Below are positions 46,905 to 59,572 of a stretch of DNA of 64,000 nt, in pieces. A program made the translations under genes and the position numbers. The notes below the pieces were generated by a model that saw nothing but the letters and a program-made list of their open reading frames with translations, was not told the origin of the DNA and did no database searches. This DNA is from Protea cynaroides (lineage: Eukaryota; Streptophyta; Magnoliopsida; Proteales; Proteaceae), in the NCBI GenBank assembly GCA_028583415.1, contig CM053275.1, positions 4,695,040 through 4,759,039 on the forward strand. Reading direction: 5' to 3'. Each line of letters starts with the position of its first letter. The stretch's first letter is position 1.

Positions 46905-49900
46905 TATCAACAACAATGCCATCATCAGCAGCAGCAACGATACCGGCATCATCATCCATGGAACCGTTATTCATGGACCCACGAAGCTATCTCTATGCTG
47001 CAAAAAGTGAAGGAAATCTTCTCCCTCAATTTGGATCGCTACTTGAGAAAGAAATAACACCTCAAAAAAACACAGTACTTCATATTGCAGCAAAATTTGG
47101 GCAAACCGAAACAGTAAAAGAGATCCACAAACACTGCCCCGACCTGTTACGTCGTCAAAACTCAAAGGGTGATACTGCACTACATCTTGCAGCAAGGAAT
47201 GGGTTTCCTGATATTGTACGATTCCTGATTGATCAAGACAATAAACAGCAGCATGTTATTGAACTTAGAAAGGGACCGCAGAGTATCACTGATCATCAAG
47301 AAGTTGCAGAAACCGATGATGAGAAAGCGCAGCTGATAATCAGGATGAGAAATAACAAGAAGGACACAGCCTTGCATGAAGCTGTGAGGAACCATTTCCT
47401 TTTCGATGGTCAAAAGGAAGAACAATACCTGGAAGTGGTGAAGTTACTAACCGAAGGAGACCTTGAGTTTCAATGTGTTGCCAATGATGCCGGTGAGACA
47501 CCATTGTACATCGCTGCTGAAGAAGGGTTGCTCGACTTTGTGAAGCAGCTATTGAAAGATTGTTCTTCATCCTCCCACTACCGTGGCCCCTTTGGTAGAA
47601 CACCTTTGCACGCGGCAGCATATGGTGGCCGCTACGGTAACTAAGTTTCAAATCTTACTTATCTTACTCAGACTTATAAAAAACTAGTATGTTAAGGTTT
47701 GGAGCATGGTCAAAGGTATCCGTATCAGACTGGCTGATCAGTCTAATTCATATCAGTTTTGGACCTAACAGATCCCCAATCCAATTCCCGATTCTAGACT
47801 ATTTTAATATTATTTTAATGAGGATTGAACATGTCGGTTTCACATGGGATCTGTACACTAGATCAGATCAGTTTTGGACATGGTTGTGAGTATTGCGGTC
47901 GACGAGGTCCCTGGCCTCATTGCCTACAATCACGTGTTAGGGCGAGTAGCATAGAAAAATGATCCTTTCTGTTTGACTGCGCTATGGGGGGCCCAATCAG
48001 TCTTTTTCCATCCTTAAAAGAAAACAGAAGACAATGAATTACCACTCGAAATAAGGGTCAAAGACCAGTATTACGCATCTCACCATTGAGATGAGTAGGA
48101 ACAACTTCATATTTTAGTCTACGGGTAGAGATCTAGATACAGGTCAGGTTACAGAAATGGAAGGGGTTAGGCACCTACTCTACCAAGCGCATGCCGATTT
48201 TTCTACTAAACATATATAGATGTAGAGCATTCTTCATTTCTTACCAAACTAACCGTATGTTATTATTATAACTAGAATGCAAATAAGCATGTCAAAACTG
48301 AAAGTAATTGAATCTAGGCATGCTTCTACCCCCATGCTTTTGAGGTAGGAAACAGAATGTGTCTGATATCTAGCTAACGGTCTTATACTACTTTAACTGA
48401 AATGTAAACCTAAACATACTTGGGATCCTCATGATATATGATATATTTCTAATTTGACATTAATGTACGTAGGCATGAACATGGTTTCTATTTACAAAAA
48501 TAGTAAAACATGGATATCTACATTATTCCCACCCCTTTTTGTGTACTACGATTAAAATCAAAGGTCTACTTTATTGTAGATAAAAACATAATAAAAGACA
48601 TTATTGAAATTTAAGTACTGAATTATTAGAAAATTTATATAGATGAAATGAGATGGATGACTGGACTCAACAGTAACTTTGTCGAGCTGTGTACATACCC
48701 TTGGCCAGTGGATCAGGTTAGACATAGTTTAGAAGGAGTTTCCCCCCAGCAAAGATGGGGTGTGTGTGTGTGTGTGTACAATACTTCTTTAAACGAGGAT
48801 AAATGTGTAACCATATGCGAAGTAAACTTCTTCGTGTTCCCTACGTGCATGTCTCTAGATGGATCGGAGAATCAGATCAAATGTAATTTGAAAAAGGTTC
48901 CCTTAAATAGGGTTTGAGGTCATGAGAACGATCCTAAAGGAAAGCCAACTACAACAAATATGTATGGTTTCTAGCAACAACTAGGGAAATACTGTTCACT
49001 TTTTCCCAAAAACGACGGTCCCATGTGAAAGAGTGTGAGGGGCCAAGGGGAGTCTGCTCTTCTCATTCTCATGTCTAGAGGAGATCGGAAAAACCAATAG
49101 GGTTTTGGCTCCACAACCAGAAAATAGCCCAAAAATTAAACTAGAGTGTTATGGAAACAAGAAATAGAAATACACACGTACAGAACACAAAGATTTACGT
49201 GATTCACCAACACAGTGTGTGATGGCTAGTTCACGGCTGCAGCAGATCGAATCTTCATTATCTCAAAAATGAAAACTGAGTACAAAGAAAATTCCCACGA
49301 ATTTGTGATGCACAAAACCCTAGGATTAGAGGAGTTTATAAAATACTCTGAAAACAGATGGAATTACATGAGGCCAGGGAAATAAACTTCATAACTGCAA
49401 ATTTATTAGGATTCAAGACATCCCTACATACAGGGAGAGGTGTGAGGGGCAAACAACAAGCTTGGCAGAACGCGACACCGAAGACCGTCTGAACGCCTTC
49501 GTAATGTGTAATGTTTTTCGGCTCTTGTTTCGTCTTGCACACCTATGGTGCTCCTTTTGTTAGTTTCCTTGCTTCGTGGTGGGTTTGCTTCTTCGGCTGA
49601 CCCTGCGCCGCGAGGTCTTGGCCCCTATTGTGCCATTTTTTTATGCTCCCCGGTTTGGTTTTCGGTCCTCTGCTGGAGGTCCCTTTTGGTTGTGCTCTCT
49701 TTTCCTTTTGGATTAATGAATTATTTACCCATCCAAAAAATATATATACTTGTAATTAGTTTATAATTTTTCTATTGAAAATTGTTAATCCATTGTTTAC
49801 TTCAACATAGTTCTTGTGGATGAAGGCACTGACTCAAGGGAAATTGGATGTACAGATATAACAACGGCATTGTTGACGAAAAAGGCAGATCTAATCAGAG

Positions 49901-51350
49901 AAGTAGATGAAGATGGTTGGAGCCCACTTCACTTTGCTGCATTTTGTGGTTCACTTGACGTGGTGAAACTGTTATTAGAGAAAGATAAAAAAGTAGCCTA
50001 TTTACCAGATAAAAAAGGGCTCTCATCAATTCATATTGCAACTCAGAGAGGACATTCATCAGTAATTAGAGAGTTAATCTTGCAATGCCCGGATTGCCAT
50101 GAACTTGTCGACGACAAAGGCCGAAATGCTCTCCATCTTATGTCCATGTACACAAATTCTCAGAGCTTACATTCTGAAATCCTATCTAAGGACATACTGA
50201 TCAAAAGCATGGTAAACGAGGTGGACAACAATGGCGACACGCCCTTACATTTTGCTGCCATGCGAAACAATTATATGATAGCAGCTGCAATCTTACCTCT
50301 TCGTATAGCGGACAACTCAGCTATGAACAACTGCTACTTCACTCCTCTTGACATTATCCTGAAGAACCATGAGGTATGTATTCATTAGTTTGTTGGAGTT
50401 TAGTCTCACATCGATTAACGAATAGTCTATAGCTCTCCTTATACATTTGAAGTCCCTCTGCTGACCAGTTTATTGAACTTTCAAGATAAAAAATTTATAT
50501 AACTGTTAACTTTCATGTGTTTGTCCCACTCCCATCTTGAAATATTTCCATGAAGAATTGGATAAATGCATGTAGTAGAAGATTTACCACATGCATGTGG
50601 CAGGTCAAGCAGTTCCAACAATTCTTGGAATATGATAGGCATGGCCTTATAAGTCTCTCATATGTACTCTTATGTCAAGTTTGAAGTTGGTCATGCCTAT
50701 ATATTCTCAATATAGTTCTGACCATAGAAGGAAAGTTGCGATCTGGATTAGTCAAATGTCAAATTTTAGAGTAAACCAAAATTTCAAAAACCTTTAAAAA
50801 AATTTGTATCCATGTTTTGCTCATATATTTTCATGTACTGATCCAGACCTTGCGCTATTTAAGTATGTAACGGTTGGAATTATTACATCATCCTGCCACA
50901 TGGAAGAACTAATTAATTATAGTTTCAAGGGAACATATAATAATTAAGAATATTTAGCTACCTATGCTTTCTCAAATCTATGGTCATTTATTTTTTGAAT
51001 TTTCTTTAAAAAAAATATAGGGGGCTGCTCCGTTACACTCTTTGAATATATGGGAAAAAATAGATGCAGTCCGGTGTCGAGTGCGGCAGGTACAACATAA
51101 AAAAGAAATAATGGGAGACATTATCAGAGATAAAGAGATATCTGAGGGAGAAATATTTGTGGGAGACAAAGAGAAATCTGATCAACTCAAAGGCATTGAG
51201 AAATTAGATGTCAACCAGAGAAGCAATGACTCATTAATGACGATAGCAGGTCTGATAGCTACGGTCTCCTTTGCAGCTGGTTTAACCATGCCTGGAGGTT
51301 TCAGTAGTAGCAGTCCAAATGTGGGTGCAGCGATCTTAGCCCAAAATTGA
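46862..51350 (+). CDS. Ankyrin-repeat PGG protein, gene B, ends early inside PGG domain
   Basis: Tandem paralogue of gene A. Exons 46862-47636, 49856-50373 and 51021-51350 join in frame; the ankyrin blocks match gene A (NTVLHIAAKFGQTETVKEI, GDTALHLAARNGFPDIVRFL, GWSPLHFAAFCG, GDTPLHFAAMR). An ATC microsatellite just after the start codes for a serine run absent from gene A. A TGA at 51348-51350, just after TMPGGF...AILAQN, stops the frame within the first PGG membrane region and leaves 540 residues. The frame reopens at once and continues to 51740. Intron 1 has grown to 2.2 kb through an insertion, against 143 bases in gene A. Either this is a truncated ankyrin protein without most of its membrane part or an early pseudogene. 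The start could be 46862 or 46865; gene A supports the second Met. Confidence 0.8.
46868..46904 (+). repeat. ATC microsatellite coding for poly-serine
   Basis: About twelve TCA/ATC units directly after the gene B start codon, read as serine codons. Gene A has only four serines there, so the tract expanded after duplication. Confidence 0.9.
47637..49855 (+). mobile_element. Intron 1 of gene B with about 2 kb of inserted sequence
   Basis: The intron ends align with the short intron of gene A (GTAACTAA(A/G)TTTCAAATC at the left; TTTACTTCAACATAGTTCTTG at the right). The material between about 47675 and 49750 has no counterpart. Its 3' part (about 49500-49740) ends GGATTAATGAATTATTTACC then CATCCAAAAAA, typical of the tail of plant LINEs. 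The part at about 49140-49460 has copia LTR-like words such as CACAAAGATTTACGTG. It is probably a nested insertion. Confidence 0.6.
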
Positions 51351-51736
51351 GATTTCCAACTGTTTGTGTTCTTTAACAGTGGAGCCTTGGTGTTTGCCTT
51401 ATGTGCAATACTTATACATGTTTGGACACAGTATCTCACAGATCATATAAATAAGAATCAGCCAGTACGGTTGAAAGAATGTGTTACTGTTGTAGTTTTT
51501 GTTCTCATTACTGTGGCTAGCGATTTTATGGTAGAAGCCTTCCTCTGTGCAGGCACTTATGCTGTGTTACCAAATTCCCAGGGACTCCTTAATATTGTTG
51601 ATAACTTCATTTCGGCCTATTTCATTCTTCAAATGATCTACGGAATCGTGTACACGTTACCACTACTCTATTCAATATGCCTTAGTCTATTCCGGTTAGA
51701 CATGAAGATGATATTGCGTCTGGTCAACGGTCAGCC

Positions 51737-51740
<4 letters not shown>
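51351..51740 (+). pseudogene. Disconnected 3' part of the gene B PGG domain
   Basis: In the same frame as the upstream exon, right after the TGA, 129 codons read DFQLFVFFNSGALVFALCAI and further hydrophobic stretches, including AGTYAVLPNSQG, equivalent to TGTYAVLPTSKG of gene A. The frame is otherwise open to the TGA at 51738-51740, so a single codon separates it from the rest of the gene. Confidence 0.8.
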
Positions 51741-51768
<28 letters not shown>

Positions 51769-54719
51769 ATCGAGTGATGCCGAAGGTCATGATGGAATAG
51801 ATCTCAATTATCTTCTTTTGTTTTTTCTTTTGAGTACGTATGTCTTCAGGTTACTTCTGTAATTTTTGTTCGGATAAACGCATGACATGGATGTAACTTT
51901 GTAATTTGGCACTCACTCCTAAAAGAGGGGGAGAACCCAGTTATCATGTGAGAAATGGAACAGTACTCGTCATCTCTTGCTCTAATACGATACTATGTTG
52001 AACACTCAAACTTGTAAGCAAAGCCCCAAACAATGTATATAATCAACACTTGGTATCTACCTACTTTGAGCTGATTCTACTCTCTCCAAGGAATGCACAC
52101 ATTATCAGCTCTGGTTTACTAGAGTAGTGTTATAAAAGGTCACATGGATTAGTTTGCGAGAGGCAACATCATTTGTCTAGCTAGCACGAGTACGTTCGAA
52201 GACATCATTGCTCAGTCACTACGGCGGTTCTAGTATAAACCAATTGCAGTGAGATCAAGGTTTTAGTAATCGGTATCAGCATAGTCGATTCATGCATGAT
52301 GGTTTTAGTAGAGGCTGATTCCAATATGATTCCAATTATTACAACAACAACAACAACAACAAAAATCATTATTAGCCATGTGTCATTCCACTATTGGGGG
52401 ATAAATTGTACTCAATCAAAAAACTGGAGCTTATGTATTACATTATAACTCTTTGGACCCGAGTTTTTTCATCGTCCATGGTTAAGAGGAGTATCTTCAC
52501 CATCTTCATCCTAGATGTTAAGTGGGATTAGATTAAGAACTACGAACAATTGAGGGTATTATTGACATTTAATATATACAGAAAAGTCATTTATGATCTT
52601 ATCTCTAATTATAGGGATGTCAATGGGCTGGTATGAGTCAGTTTCGGTTTGGATCAAATCAGTGTTGGGCTTTATAGGACTTGACCAAAATATGTCTATT
52701 AAGAGGTTTGAGCTGGGTGGGCTGTTCTGTGCATTAACTAACGGGCCGTTCCATAAGCTTATCAGGTTGGTTCGGGCATGTTCATGTTGAAATCCCGATA
52801 AAATACCCATTAAGGCCATCCATAAGGCTAAAATAGTGAAGCTAAGGTTTAATATTCGGCTAAATCAGTTTGGTTTGGATCATTATCGGGTTCAAGTTCA
52901 TCTGTCCCCTTTTCGGGTCGGTTTCAGATTAGCCTGGACTAGACCATGACCGGTGGATATTCCATACCTCAATCCAAACCATGTCTGGTAACAATTTAGT
53001 CTGAATCGATCGGTTTCAAGTTAGCTTGGGCTGGACTACCGGTTCAATTCCAAAATTAACAACCCTACCTAATTCTTTAGTCTTGTTTTTATAATTTAAT
53101 ATTTTGAATTTTAGAAAAATAATAAATAAATAAAAAAAAAAAAAAAAAAACATAAAAGAGAGACTGTAGCAAGCTGGAGGGGAGTGAAAAGAAAGCAAAG
53201 GGTGGGCAGTTTCTGTATAGGCTTTCCCTGTGTTTCTTAATAGTATCTAATTCTAATGTTAAAAATAAGGAAATTCCCTTGCAATTTTCCTTCTCCATTA
53301 TTTCCTCACTAGATCGGTAGAACCGTTCATTCACACTTAATAAAGAAATTATTTAGTAGGTATGTTGCAAAGATTAATGCTTATATGGACTGTGGGACCA
53401 GCACATGACATAGAGAGTATCCCCCCTGGCCTGTGCCTGCCTGATATACACGGCCCACCTGAAAACCTTATGCCCACAGGCCACAGGGAAGAATCCTGTG
53501 AGTAAATACCAGAGAATGAAGTTAAGGTGTCAATCACAATAATTGGGATTGGTAAAGGAATCAAACGGACATTTCCCTTTAGACAATAAGGTAGGTGTGT
53601 TACAGTGAACGTGCGATGGCTCCACCATTAAATCATTAAACAACCCCTACACCACCCACCAAAAATAAATTAGAAAGAACGCAAAATCTGGAATATTGAA
53701 AATCTGGATTTCTTTTTCTTCAGTTACCAGTCTTTGCATCTTCATTTTTTTTATTTATATATAAGATTTCATAAAGCATAGATTCCTTTCTATTTATTTT
53801 TTTATTTTTTTAATATAACAAACTTCTCATTTTGAATCATGCTCTTACCCCTTGTGCTTTAATTACACCACCATCATGTGATGCGCGTGAAAATGATTAA
53901 ATGTGGTAAAACCTCGTCCAATTAAGACTTTCTTCTTATATGAAGGAATCAATTCAAGCCGGTGGTTTCAAGCATGGTTCTAGGTATCAAGATTACATTG
54001 GTCAATCAATCCGTATCAGTATCAATAGGGGACAATATCAATACGGTACTTGGTACCTTAATTTTTTTTTTTAAATACCTAATGAATTTAGTGTTGCCCA
54101 CGTATCATTTTATCGTTGGTTATGTATCGATACAATATCGATCCCATATTGGTTTTCAGAGTGACTGATACATTGTTCAATACTTGTGAATTAAAACCAT
54201 GGTCCCAAACAAGATTGTAAATCCAAGTATCGGTTATTTCCAAAACCAATCTGGATCAGATCATATCGGGGTCTGGATTCAATTGAAAACTGACATGTGA
54301 CTGATACTATATATAATAATATTAAAAAGAAGATCGGATTAGAAATCAATAAGTATTGAGATCGATTAAGTTCAAAACTGATGAATCAATTGAATCAACC
54401 GACCTGATACCCAATACTATGCTCCCAAGGAATGAATGGGGGTTGAAAATTAGGACCTCTGCATTTTTAGGGATGGTCCCTTGCTAAATGTGGTAATAAA
54501 ATCTTTCTCAAGAAAGATGCAATGATTGATGGTAGCCATGTATAAATTACGCAAATGATAGTTGGTCCGTGGTCTGATAGTCACATAACCATTGGTTCGA
54601 TTGTCATTTTGATTTGTCAAACTGGCAATCTAAGAAAATAATAAAAAAAAAAGAGCAAGAACAAGAGGAAGGGCAAACAAAGCTGCAGAAAGAGAACACT
54701 TCACCGATCTCTCACTTTC

Positions 54720-54755
<36 letters not shown>

Positions 54756-55943
54756 ATGATTCTCCATACTCAATCGATGACAAAGACAACAAACCGTTCC
54801 GAGATTAGATTAGATCATAAATGATCAGTTCCATCAGAAAACAGAACCCACAATGAGCTACCTCCAATTTTTGTGGCCGAAGCCCAAATCTAATTTGAGT
54901 TATGAACCTATCTCAGTTTTATATTCAGAAACCAATGTATGAAAGATCTTAACACCTCTGTTTTGAGAGAGAAATGTCCTACAATAATATTGAATTGGGT
55001 TTTCTCTCTCTCTCTTTTTTTTTCTATTTTCCTCAGAGAAAGATTCTCTAGTTCTTTGTTATTCATTTCTTTATTGTATTTGGCGTTTTGAGAAGGGATT
55101 CCCATAGGAACTCAATGGTTCACCTTACCTGGATGGAATCCAGAACTTTGAAGCATATTAAAAGAATAAACCCAATTCTCTACTTTTCCACCTTCTTCCC
55201 TGCTACCATCCTTATTCTTTCCTCTTATTCGTTTCTTCACCTGATCCCCTTTTCCTTTGAGCATTCAAAAGTTGTAATTTTTTTGAAGTTCGAAGCTGAA
55301 ATTCAGTGTTCTAATACAAGAAGAGCTCAATCTCAGCCCAACAGTGTTACACAAGAAGAAACAAAATTTAGAAGCAGCCCAGTGGATGGGAAAAGAGGTC
55401 CATTAATATCTCAAGAAACAGGGACAGAAAAAAACTCTTAGAAGAACCAATAAAGATTAAAAAGAGTTGTTATTTAGCAACCACAAAATCCATGAATTTC
55501 ACTGGTATATACATGATCTTCAACATATGAACAATAGAAACCCCCAATCTCAGATTCATCAGCATCAATTTTTATAAAAAAAAATAAATAAATAAAAAGC
55601 AAACAGAGAGAAATACAGTTACTCCATTTTATCATAGAAGGGGAAAAAATGTAGAGAAGAAAATCAAATGCAGGAGTAAAATAATGAAAGAAAAAAAGAA
55701 TTGTTCTACACAAGGAAACCAAAGTATAATTATAACAAGAGCTATATAATCATATCCCTAATTCCTTCATTACAGAGAGCAACACCATCCTCTTCCTCCT
55801 CCTCCTTTCTCCATGTATTACAGACCAACCCACTTACCCACAATTCCTCTTTCCCAGAAAAATAAAATAAAATGAAAATGATTTATGAAAGACAAAGACG
55901 AAGAAGAAGAGAAAGAGGGATCGGAAAATAAAGAAGAAGAAAA
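51741..55943. other. Intergenic between ankyrin gene B and RALF
   Basis: No supported gene. GAT repeats at 51739-51767, an A run near 53131-53150, and degenerate GGTTTCGGTTTGGATC-type and GTATCGATACAATATCG-type low-complexity blocks (52.6-53.0, 53.95-54.4 kb). A segment at 53500-53610 matches the upstream flank of gene A, and a CT repeat lies near 54722-54752. The RALF 3' UTR probably occupies the right end. Confidence 0.7.
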
Positions 55944-56291
55944 CTAACTCCTGCATCGAGTAATGCTACTGCAACCGCGGGTGTAAGGGTTGGCTTGAGC
56001 TCCTGCTTTGCAATTGTAGTAAGAGGCACCCCGTCTTGAGCAAGGAACAGTGTTACGCTGCAGCGCACCATAGCTTATGTAACTTGTGGTTGCTAGAATC
56101 CTCCGGTTGATCTCTGTGTCCATTTCGAACTCGTTACCAGAGAGACACTCTGCAATCGAGCCATCGCAAGCGGGCCTGGTTGGAATCCATCCTAATTGAT
56201 AGTCGCCGCCGGCATCTACTCTGGAGGATGAGATGAAGAAGATCGCAATGAAGACGGCTACAAACAACAGAAGGCCTGAGGATCTCGCCAT
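55944..56291 (-). CDS. RALF33: RALF peptide precursor (RALF33/RALF1-like)
   Basis: A 115-residue secreted prepropeptide; RALFs are apoplastic peptides sensed by FERONIA-family receptor kinases with LLG co-receptors, raising apoplastic pH and restraining growth. Signal peptide residues 1-27 (hydrophobic LLLFVAVFIAIFFI). Propeptide to the subtilase (S1P) site RRIL at 63-66. The mature peptide begins near A67 with YISY (71-74), which is needed for receptor binding. Four Cys at 84, 94, 107 and 113 form the two disulfides. RRGASYYNC and GAQANPYTRGC are hallmark RALF blocks. Intronless, as usual. It is closest by eye to Arabidopsis RALF33/22/1, so the symbol is provisional. A GA-rich stretch lies just upstream of the start. 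Confidence 0.95.
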   Translation of the reverse strand: MARSSGLLLFVAVFIAIFFISSSRVDAGGDYQLGWIPTRPACDGSIAECLSGNEFEMDTEINRRILATTSYISYGALQRNTVPCSRRGASYYNCKAGAQANPYTRGCSSITRCRS

Positions 56292-56317
56292 TGTTATTGT
56301 TCAGTTGGAAGCTCGAA

Positions 56318-56353
<36 letters not shown>

Positions 56354-58590
56354 ACTTCTCTGGTCGTCTCTGCCCACAGAGGAGGAAGAGGAAGAGGAGG
56401 TTCGTCTTATAATATAATGGCGCTTAAGGAATTTGACATTGGTTTAGTATGTTATTTACGGAAAGACCACTCGAGTTTCTCTTCTTTTTTTCCTTTTTTT
56501 TTGCTTTTTTTTTTGGTGGGGGTGGGGTGGGTTTTTCCTTTTTTTTGCTCTTTTTTTTGGTGGGGGTGGGGGGGGGGGGGGTGGGGTGCGGGGGGGGGGG
56601 GTGAGAGTTTCTCCGTTTTGGGAAACTATTAAAACAAGTTATTCTTCCCCATTCATATAATCCAAACTCCAGCCTATGTTCACACAAAAAATTATATATT
56701 TTCTTCAAGACAGGTTTTCATGTTTGACTGTATAGCTCTTATGTTAGAGCATGGATCAAGGAGAATGCATCCACATGCATTCAACTAGATGGTTAGAGTG
56801 GTCATTTCACTCATTCTGTGTCTGAACACATTCACAAATTATTGGATATGAATCTTTTTCTTTCTTTTTTTTTCTATTTCTTAACACAAAAATGCTAAAC
56901 CTCATGAAAATCCTATATTCTAGGGATATATATTTTTTTTATTTAATGGAGTTTTAATTGAACCTATAGACTGACAAAAAAACCCACATAATATAAAGAC
57001 ATCCACTTTGAGGTTGGAAGAATAAATAACATTTTTTTTTTTTTTGGTAAAAAAATACCATATAAGTTGTGTTTTTAGTGTCTACCCTTCATAAGGGACA
57101 TGGTCATAAAAATAAAGGCGAATAATCTCTAAGTTGACAGTGTAGGCCACACCCTCTTGTAATTCAATATTTGATTTATTTTTTAAGAAAAAGAAAAATA
57201 AAATTAAGGATAAAGATTCTGTCTGACTGCATACCTACCGCATATGGACTAATGGGAACACAAACATCGATATCCAACTAAGAAACAAGGTGATCATTTC
57301 ACCCCTCTTGTGTTTGGGCACAGAAGCACACTGGCAGACAAGAATATTTTTCCCTAAAATAAAAAGAAAGTGATAGAATGTACTCTACAGACCAACTCGA
57401 AGTTGCTTATTTCCTTTTGACATATAATGATTTCTGTAACAGTGTTACGGTTGATGATAATGAAGATTTAATGGCAATAAAATGCATTCTTGAGCCATGA
57501 ATAGAGATTCTAATTAGTTATATTTAATGTGTGAATTACAGGTTATTTTGAACTGTTATTTCATCATTTGAAGGCTCCCACCATAAGCCATTAAAGCCAT
57601 AAGTAGGGGGGAGATCAGTACTATTTTCATTAAAGCCATAAGTACATGGTACTAAACTGTTCAATCTTCTCATCCTTTTTTTTTATTTTTTATTTTTTTA
57701 AAATTAAATCTACATCCATCAGGTAAAATAAAATAAACGTAATGAAGTCAATTTCTAATCAAGATTAGGTTGTGAAAAACCTGGAAGCAAGTTGGCCCTT
57801 AATCTCCACATAGGTATGATGATAACGGGATAGCGTAAACAAAGAATACGAAGGGTAGTTTCGTAATTAACAAGAAAAGAAAGGGTCATTAATAAAAATA
57901 CTAAAGTGGAAAGTAAAATAAAACGACGGCACAAGACCGGTCTCTAGGGTTTGCGAATCGACCGTTAAACCTAAACACGTTTCCGTTAAATTTTTGAATG
58001 TAAACGTTAACAAGAGTCATGGTTTGGGATCCACCTACCCCTTATTCCAATCCGATGATCAGTAATATACTCCGTGAGAAAAAAAAAAAAAAAAAATAAA
58101 GAAAACTGGCTGTATCGGAATATAGTGGGGCCTACAAGTTCTAAGCTTCCTATGGTAGGCACGTGGTCAATTATGGAGGAAGTAAGTCAAAGTCTCCACA
58201 CGATGGAAATCGAACGGTGTGATTTGGCAAAGTTAAAGACGTCTACCAAACACTAACATAACGACGGTTTTCCACGTCAGCTAGTGCCTTGGTGATCCAT
58301 AAGTAGACCCCGTTTGGCTATAGCTTTGGGACAGTGGGCCCCGGATACAGATCAATGGTGCTGTGCTTGCGCGTCTAAGAACGTCATCTAGCCAGTTGTT
58401 TGGATTTTTTTTTTTGCCTTCTTTTTGGCATCCAAACATAGCCTCAGGAGACTTTTTCTCCCTCTATTTGACTAGAATGCTTTTCTTATTCCAGCTTTTC
58501 CAAAACCAGCACTCATTGGTGTCTGATTTGTTATCCTTGATCCTGGTGGGTACAACTACTCAATTTCCTTTCATTGTTGATGAATCCCTT

Positions 58591-58634
<44 letters not shown>

Positions 58635-59572
58635 CTCCACATTGTTATTTTAATGTTTGCCTTGTCACAGGAATTTTACAAGTTCAAAACAGCTACAATG
58701 GCTGCAAAGAAAGAACCCAATCCAGCAACCGACCTTTTCAATACCTACCAGAGCAAACATTATTTAATCTAGACTGTAAAGAAAAGATTAGGGTGAATAT
58801 TTTATTCTTTTCCTGGCAAGGATTGAAGTCTTCGTTTCAGACATTGTATTTCTACTTCTGTTTTATTGGGAAAGACAAACAATATCACAATAAGAAATTC
58901 AAACTACTTCCATTGACCCAGATAAAGAGAAAAACAGAGACTGGGAAAATGCCACTAAACCATACTCAATACAAATTGTTAAATCAAATTTTCTAAAACT
59001 TTATGGTCTCATTCTAATGAACCTCCAAAATAGTCTCCCAGTCAAAAGAAAAATCTACTCTGGTGTATATTTTTCTTATTTAGAAAGGGAGTATTCTAAC
59101 TCATACTACATAGTTCCAAACTGAGATAAACACTATAATTATTGAGTCTTTCTTAAGAAAGCATAATATCACAAGGCACTGAACCATTTTTGTAACTGGT
59201 TAAATGGTTTGATCCCGGCTCAAAATGCCAAATGTGGAAGAATTTTACCCATCCACCTTGAGAACATGCAATGGATCACACTATCCAACCAGCCAGCCAC
59301 AAGACCCAGATATCAGAAAATTGATGATATCAGCCCCGTGGATATCCTTGACAAAAAAATAAAACAGAGAGAAATCTCACTCATTTCAACCATGGAACTG
59401 AAGGGGCAAAAATTCTAATCGAAGTAAATTGATGTAAAAGAATATAACAGTTATAACAGTACAGGTATCACGAGGAGAAAAATGTTAATTTACAATGTGA
59501 GACAGAATGAAGAACATTTCTTCCATTTTTTGGAAGAACTGAAATAGGCTCTAGTTAGAATAATGGCACACT
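56292..59572. other. Intergenic between RALF and RAD9
   Basis: RALF promoter, T/G homopolymer-rich stretch at about 56480-56605, AT-rich sequence, segments at 57900-57953 and 58744-58800 resembling the upstream flank of ankyrin gene A, and a TC microsatellite at about 58592-58632. Short open frames near 58.4-59.4 kb have no recognisable domain. Confidence 0.7.
56318..56350 (-). repeat. CT/GA microsatellite in the RALF 5' UTR or promoter
   Basis: About 16 CT units (GA on the coding strand) 27-59 bases upstream of the RALF start codon. GA runs there are common in plant promoters and 5' UTRs and can bind BPC factors; that role is inferred. A TATATTATAAG-type AT-rich word lies further upstream near 56409-56420. 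Confidence 0.75.

Noticed and set aside
58363..58996. Possible small gene between RALF and RAD9
   Set aside because: Overlapping frames run through a TC microsatellite and show no domain, splice structure or family resemblance.
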